From contig NZ_POSP01000003.1 of the NCBI RefSeq assembly GCF_002885975.1, positions 3,038,001 through 3,102,000 on the forward strand: DNA of 64,000 nt, given 5' to 3'. The notes beneath the pieces were generated by a model. The model did no database searches and was not told where the DNA came from. It saw only the letters and a program-made list of their open reading frames with translations. The first letter of the stretch is position 1. Every line of letters starts with the position of its first letter. A program made the translations under genes and the position numbers. Positions 59,621 to 64,000 of the stretch are shown one piece after another. The stretch comes from Paucibacter aquatile (GTDB lineage: Bacteria; Pseudomonadota; Gammaproteobacteria; Burkholderiales; Burkholderiaceae_C).

Positions 59621-60724
59621 ATGAAAACATCGGAGGGCCCAGCGCTCATCAGTGACGAGGCCTTGTCTCAAACCGGTACCTGGCCAACGCACCAGCTCAA
59701 GGACCAGGCCTTTTGCAGCCCCAGGAGTCTGCGTGCTTGGGCCCAGGCCTTTTTGCCCGGGCGTGGCTGGAGTGGCCCGCTGTGCCATGTGGTGAGCCGT
59801 GAGCACGGCGCCATCCAGGCCTTTGTGCCTTTCGCCAAGCAGAAGATCGCGCTGTTTTCCATCCACTCGCTGGCGGGCTATTACTGGCCGTTCCGAACCC
59901 TGTTTGTGGGGGCGCAGAAAGAGCCTGGCCTGGCGGCGGCCGAAGCGCTGGGGCGCGAGTTGGCTGCCCATCCGCCCGGCGCCGTGCTGCGCTTCGGGCC
60001 GGTGTCCAGCCGCGATGTCGCTTTGCACTCCGTCCTGCGTGAACTGAGCCGCCAAGGCTGGCGCGCGCTGTGCCGGGAAACCGGTGCGGTCTTCGAGCTG
60101 GATCTCTCGCAAGGCATGGAAGGACTCAAGCCCAAGTTCAGCAACTCGCTGATCAAGAACATCGAGTATTCGCGCCGGCGCCTGGGCAAGACGGTGGGCG
60201 AGCTCAGCGTGGAGCGCCATGTGATGGGCCGCTCGCTCGACATCCTCGACACCCTGGCCGGCATCGAGTCGCAATCCTGGCTGGCCAAGAAGGGCGGCGA
60301 ACTCAAGTTCATCGGCCCGGCCAACCAGCGTTTCTGGGCGCTGATGGGTGAGCAGCCCGATGGCCACTCGGAGGCGGTGTTCTGGGTGCTGCGCTGCGGC
60401 GGCCAGCCGGTGGCGTTCTCGGCGCATCTGGAGACCGAGACCGCGGTCTACATCATCGCCAACTCCTACGACGAACAATGGAAGAGCCACAGCCCCGGTT
60501 CCATCCTGACCTTTGATGTGCTGCAGGACGCTGTCGCGCGTGGCAAGCGCTTGCTGGACTGGGGCCAGGGCGACTCGGGCTACAAGCAGCGCTGGGGTGC
60601 GCAGGAGGCGTCCTTGCTGCATGACGTGATGTTGTTCAAGCCGGGCTTGATCGGTGGCCTGCTGGCCTGGGTGGCCAAGAAAGCCCTGCCGACCTGGACG
60701 GTCCGCCTGGATTCGCTGGCCTGA
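59621..60724 (+). CDS. CelD/FemAB-like GNAT acyltransferase
   Basis: A 367-residue protein. C-terminal GNAT_6 (CelD/BcsL) features: IESQSWLAKKGGELKF, RCGGQPVAFSAHLETETAVYIIANSYDEQWKSHSPGSILTFD and LLDWGQGDSGYKQRWG. CelD-like proteins are linked with polysaccharide modification. It lies 51 bp after the FemAB-like gene, in the same operon. ATG 59621. Substrate unknown; likely related to that of its neighbours. Confidence 0.82.
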   Translation: MKTSEGPALISDEALSQTGTWPTHQLKDQAFCSPRSLRAWAQAFLPGRGWSGPLCHVVSREHGAIQAFVPFAKQKIALFSIHSLAGYYWPFRTLFVGAQKEPGLAAAEALGRELAAHPPGAVLRFGPVSSRDVALHSVLRELSRQGWRALCRETGAVFELDLSQGMEGLKPKFSNSLIKNIEYSRRRLGKTVGELSVERHVMGRSLDILDTLAGIESQSWLAKKGGELKFIGPANQRFWALMGEQPDGHSEAVFWVLRCGGQPVAFSAHLETETAVYIIANSYDEQWKSHSPGSILTFDVLQDAVARGKRLLDWGQGDSGYKQRWGAQEASLLHDVMLFKPGLIGGLLAWVAKKALPTWTVRLDSLA

Positions 60725-60738
60725 GCCACTGCCGCCGC

Positions 60739-61389
60739 ATGAATCAACGCCTGTCTTTCCTGCTCGGCCCGGGCGGCCTCACGGCCTCGGCGTTCTTCGC
60801 TTTCAAGCTGCTCAGCGGGCTGGAGGTGTTTCGCTTCGCCAGCAAGGCCCTGCCGGCTGCGGCGGCGCCAGAGTTGCCGGAGGGCTGGGCCTATCAGCGC
60901 CTCTCCAGCCTGGCTGATCTGGCGCGCCTGCCGGCCGGCACGGCCACGCAGATCGCCGCTCAGTCGGGGCCGGAACCCGAGCGTCTGCTGCAGCGCGGCT
61001 GCAGCATCCATGTCCTGCTGTGTGGCGAGGCGGTGGTGGCCCAGCTCAATATCGAAACCGGCCCGGTCTGTGCGGTGGACGATCCCAAGCTGGCCCTGCA
61101 TCTGTCCGCGGGCGACGGTTTCCTCGGTTTCCTCTACACCTGGCCCGAGTTCCGCCGCCGGGGCGCGGCGCAGCTGCTGATCGCCGCCACCGAGCAGGGC
61201 ATGCGGGAGCAGGGCCTGAGCCGCCTGGTCACCCATGTGCGGGCTACCAATGTGCCCTCCATGGCCGTGTTCAAAAATCTGGGCTGCCGCTTCAGCGCAG
61301 TCGTGTTCAGCAAGACATCGGGTGCCTTGGTCGGGTCCTTGGGCATGGGCCGCCTGGGCCTGCGTGCCTTGCCGGCCGCTGGGGGCTGA
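60739..61389 (+). CDS. GNAT-family acetyltransferase with hydrophobic N terminus
   Basis: A 216-residue GNAT protein. The N-terminal 35 residues are moderately hydrophobic (LTASAFFAFKLLSGL), and the GNAT core is GFLGFLYTWPEFRRRGAAQLLIAATEQGM, with THVRATNVPSMAVFKNLGCRF. Last gene of the four-gene operon, 14 bp after the CelD-like gene. It probably acetylates the same class of amine substrate. ATG 60739. Confidence 0.85.
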   Translation: MNQRLSFLLGPGGLTASAFFAFKLLSGLEVFRFASKALPAAAAPELPEGWAYQRLSSLADLARLPAGTATQIAAQSGPEPERLLQRGCSIHVLLCGEAVVAQLNIETGPVCAVDDPKLALHLSAGDGFLGFLYTWPEFRRRGAAQLLIAATEQGMREQGLSRLVTHVRATNVPSMAVFKNLGCRFSAVVFSKTSGALVGSLGMGRLGLRALPAAGG

Positions 61390-61411
61390 ACTTGGGGCGG
61401 TCGCTTGCCGC

Positions 61412-61885
61412 TCAAATCGGCAACGCCGTCGTGTTCTTCACCTCCTCCATCACCGCATAGGTCCGCGTCTCGCGCACGCCGGGCAGGGTCCAGATGACAC
61501 TGCCGATGAACTCGCGGTAGGCGCCCATATCGGACACACGGGTCTTGAGCAGGTAGTCGAAGCCGCCGGCCACGAGGTGGCATTCCAGGATCTCAGGGCG
61601 GGCTTGGACGGCGGCCTTGAAGTTGTCCATCACGTCCTGTACCGTGCGGTCGAGCAGGATTTCGATGAAGACCAGCATGGCCGCGCCCAGTTTTTCGGGG
61701 TTGAGCCGCGCTTCATAGCCCAGGATGTAGCCCTCGCGGGTCAGGCGCTTGACGCGCTCGAGCACGGCGGTGGGGGAGAGGTGCACGGCCTCGGCCAGCT
61801 TCAGATTGGAGATGCGGCCGTCTGCCTGCAGCACACGCAGGATGCGGGCATCGGTCTTGTCCAGGGTGGGGGTGTCGCTGCTCAT
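61412..61885 (-). CDS. Lrp/AsnC-family transcriptional regulator
   Basis: A 157-residue regulator. N-terminal helix-turn-helix LDKTDARILRVLQADGRISNLKLAEAVHLSPTAVLERVKRL and a C-terminal RAM domain (VFIEILLDR, CHLVAGGFDYLLK). It is divergent from putA; Lrp-type activators of proline catabolism (PutR type) occupy this place in other bacteria. ATG 61885, since the frame open to 61990 reads through the intergenic region. Confidence 0.9.
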   Translation of the reverse strand: MSSDTPTLDKTDARILRVLQADGRISNLKLAEAVHLSPTAVLERVKRLTREGYILGYEARLNPEKLGAAMLVFIEILLDRTVQDVMDNFKAAVQARPEILECHLVAGGFDYLLKTRVSDMGAYREFIGSVIWTLPGVRETRTYAVMEEVKNTTALPI

Positions 61886-61989
61886 GCTGAATTTTCGACT
61901 AGGCGTGTGCTGATGTTCTGAATTTAATTCAGGGCCAGCCCACATAAAGTTCGACGCTTCGCTAGTTTCGCCCATTACGAGGTTTTTCA
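61886..61989. promoter_or_regulatory. Divergent promoter region, lrp-type gene / putA
   Basis: 104 bp between the divergent starts, AT-richer than the genes, with AATTTAATT-like runs near 61920. It should contain both promoters and the Lrp-type operators. Individual elements were not resolved. Confidence 0.45.
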
Positions 61990-64000
61990 TGACCGCTTTC
62001 GCCCTGCCGCCCGAAGCCGCCCGCCTGCCCGACCCCTACCGCGACGAGATCGGCGTGGTCAACGCGCTGGCCCAGAGCCTGGGCGCCGGCCTGAACTGGC
62101 CCGCCGTCATCGAACAAGCCCGCCCCTGGGTGGAGCAGGTGCGCGCCAACCCCGCGCCCTTTTGGGCCATGGAATCGCTGCTGCGCGAATACCCCATCAC
62201 CAGCTCGGAAGGCCTGGCCCTGATGCGCCTGGCCGAAGCCCTGCTGCGCGTGCCCGATGCGCCCACCGCCATCGCCCTGACGGCCGACCAGCTGGGCCGC
62301 GGCCAGTTTGACGGCGGCTCGGACGGCCCGCACAAGCTCTGGTCCAGCCTTTCGGCCTCGGCCATTTCCCTGTCCAAGAAATTCCTGCCCGATGCCGAAG
62401 GCCAGGGCGGCCTGCTGACCCGCCTGGGCGCGCAGACCGTGGTGAGCGCCACCGTGCGCGCCATCCAGCTGCTGGGTCGCCAGTTCGTGCTGGGCCGCAA
62501 TATCGGCGAGGCCATGGACGAGGCCGCTTCGGCGCGCAAAGCCCAGCCCATGCTGCGCTTCAGCTACGACATGCTGGGCGAGGGCGCTCGCACCGAAGCC
62601 GATGCGCGCCGCTACCACGCGGCTTACATCGGCGCGATCAAGGCGATTGCCGCCGGCGCCAAGGCGGATTCGCCCGAGTCGGCCGATGGCATCTCGATCA
62701 AGCTCAGCGCCCTGTTCTCGCGCTACGAAGTGCTACAGCGCGAGCGCGTGTTCGCCGAGCTGCTGCCGCGCGTCTGGGAGCTGATCACCCTGGCCGCGCA
62801 GGCCAATATCAACCTGACCATCGACGCTGAAGAAGTCGACCGCCTCGAACTCTCGCTCGATGTGCTGGACGCCCTGGCCGCCCGCATCGCCACGCATTAC
62901 CCGCAATGGCGCGGCTTCGGCCTGGCCGTGCAGGCCTACCAGACCCGCGCCCTGGCCGTCATCCACGAGGTGGCCGCCATCGCCAAGAAGCACCATCTGC
63001 GCTTCATGGTGCGCCTGGTCAAGGGGGCGTACTGGGACGGTGAGATCAAGCGCGCCCAGGAGCTGGGTCTGGCCGCCTACCCCGTGTTCACCCACAAGCA
63101 GCACACCGATGTGTCCTATCTGGCCTGTGCCCAGGCCCTGATCCAGCACGCCGATGTGATCTACCCGCAGTTCGCCAGCCACAACGCCGGCACCATCGCC
63201 GCCATCGTGCAGATGGCCAAGACGGCCAACGCCAAGTTCGAGATGCAGCGCCTGCACGGCATGGGTGAAGGCGTGTACCGCGAGGTGCTCAGGGCCGGCA
63301 CCATCCCCTGCCGCGTCTACGCCCCGGTCGGCGAGCACCGCGACCTGCTGGCCTATCTGGTGCGCCGCCTGCTGGAGAACGGCGCCAACTCGTCTTTCGT
63401 CCATCAGCTGGCCGACGTCAACGTCCAGGTGCCCGAGCTGCTCGGCTCGCCGCTGGAGCAGGTGCAGCCCTACAGCGCCCTGCCGCTGCCGCGCGCGCTC
63501 TACCAGGATCCCAAGGGCCAGGGCCGTGCCAATTCCACCGGCGCCGACCTGACCGATCTGGCCCAGCGCCAGGTCTACCTCGACGCCCTGGCTCGCACGG
63601 AAGTCCAGCCCGTGCCCGAGGCCACGGCCGAGGACGTGGCGGCCGCCATGGCCCAGCTGCAAGCCGGTTTCAGCGCCTGGAACATCACGCCTGCGCATGA
63701 GCGCGCCGACATCCTGCGCCGCGCCGCTGATGCGCTCGATGGCCGCATCCACGAGTTCTGCGCCCTGCTGGTCAAGGAAGCCTACAAGACCCAGGGCGAC
63801 TGCGTGGCCGAAGTCCGCGAAGCCGTCGATTTCCTGCGCTACTACGCCGACCAGGCCGAGCAAGACGGCCCGCGCATGCAAGGCCGCGGTGTCTTCGTCT
63901 GCATCAGCCCCTGGAACTTCCCCCTGGCCATCTTTGCCGGCCAGGTCGTCGCCGCCCTGGTGACGGGCAATACCGTGGCCGCCAAGCCCGCTGAACAAAC
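61990..64000 (+). CDS. putA: Bifunctional proline dehydrogenase/P5C dehydrogenase (partial)
   Basis: The first 670 residues; the 3' end is outside the window. There is no N-terminal ribbon-helix-helix domain: the protein starts MTAFALPPEAARLPDPYRDEI. A helical arm region and the FAD-binding proline dehydrogenase barrel follow, with DGISIKLSALFSRYEVLQ, NINLTIDAEEVDRLELSLDVL, VRLVKGAYWDGEIKRAQ and FASHNAGTIAA, then LHGMGEGVYREVL and RVYAPVGEHRDLLAYLVRRLLENGANSSFV. The aldehyde dehydrogenase domain starts at about residue 530 (GRGVFVCISPWNFPLAIFAG). Oxidises proline to glutamate. Lacking the DNA-binding domain, it must rely on the divergent Lrp-type regulator. Confidence 0.95.

Noticed and set aside
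1..64000. CRISPR arrays, tRNA or rRNA genes.
   Set aside because: No regularly spaced direct repeats, no cloverleaf with a GTTCRANYC box, and no rRNA-like conserved stretches were recognised in reading the sequence. A tRNA scan would be decisive.

Overview
The window is a high-GC, densely packed bacterial chromosome segment. The gene content fits a betaproteobacterium of the order Burkholderiales, most likely the Rubrivivax/Roseateles/Leptothrix side of the order: PEP-CTERM exported proteins, an SHP/diheme cytochrome cluster, a PutA with a divergent Lrp-type regulator, several multi-PAS c-di-GMP enzymes and a chitin-related gene set. This placement is inferred from gene content. There is no rRNA, tRNA or other marker gene to confirm it.

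Layout. 1-8.5 kb: end of a PEP-CTERM gene, a cytochrome b/diheme cytochrome c/SHP operon (minus strand), a cation P-type ATPase, a second PEP-CTERM protein, a periplasmic binding protein, and a divergent metallo-beta-lactamase-fold/GlxA-type regulator pair. 8.5-11.9 kb: an IS66-family element (9311-11717) with a perfect 8-bp target duplication splits a membrane-anchored hypothetical gene; its tnpC carries a 5-bp duplication frameshift. 12-18.3 kb: a minus-strand set with an RsbQ-like alpha/beta hydrolase immediately upstream of a six-PAS GGDEF/EAL protein, a small tyrosine phosphatase, an endonuclease V-like protein and two small membrane proteins. 18.4-24 kb: an exported protein, a serine hydrolase, a lower-GC methyltransferase, a GFA protein, and an SF1 helicase translationally coupled to an XRE protein. 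24-32.4 kb: a QseBC/PmrAB-like two-component system with a CTTAA-type direct repeat upstream, a divergent secreted GH19 chitinase, a cysteine-rich TonB receptor with a strong terminator, a lactonase-like propeller protein and a broken serine hydrolase.

32.4-47.2 kb: small enzymes, then a five-gene minus-strand operon for a sugar ABC transporter with a cytoplasmic GH20 hexosaminidase; then ankyrin, histidine-phosphatase-like and DUF6928-like genes, a D-amino-acid module (RidA, D-serine-dehydratase-like enzyme, N-acyl-D-amino-acid deacylase), a GNAT and an EamA transporter. 47.2-57.3 kb: a DUF4397 lipoprotein, 2,4-dienoyl-CoA reductase, a PAS-GADEF-EAL protein, a ricin-lectin protein, PPK2, a lipoprotein, a PAP2 phosphatase and a small acidic protein. 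57.7-61.4 kb: a compact operon of a NodB-like deacetylase, two FemAB/CelD-like acyltransferases and a GNAT. 61.4-64 kb: an Lrp/AsnC regulator divergent from putA, which runs off the right edge.

Most interesting points: (i) the RsbQ-like hydrolase paired with a multi-PAS c-di-GMP enzyme, which resembles the RsbQ-RsbP ligand-supply pair but with c-di-GMP as a possible output; (ii) the deacetylase plus three acyltransferases operon, which could strip and re-acylate an amino-sugar polymer; (iii) the base-exact IS66 disruption, from which an intact 292-residue target protein can be rebuilt. No CRISPR array, tRNA or rRNA was recognised.
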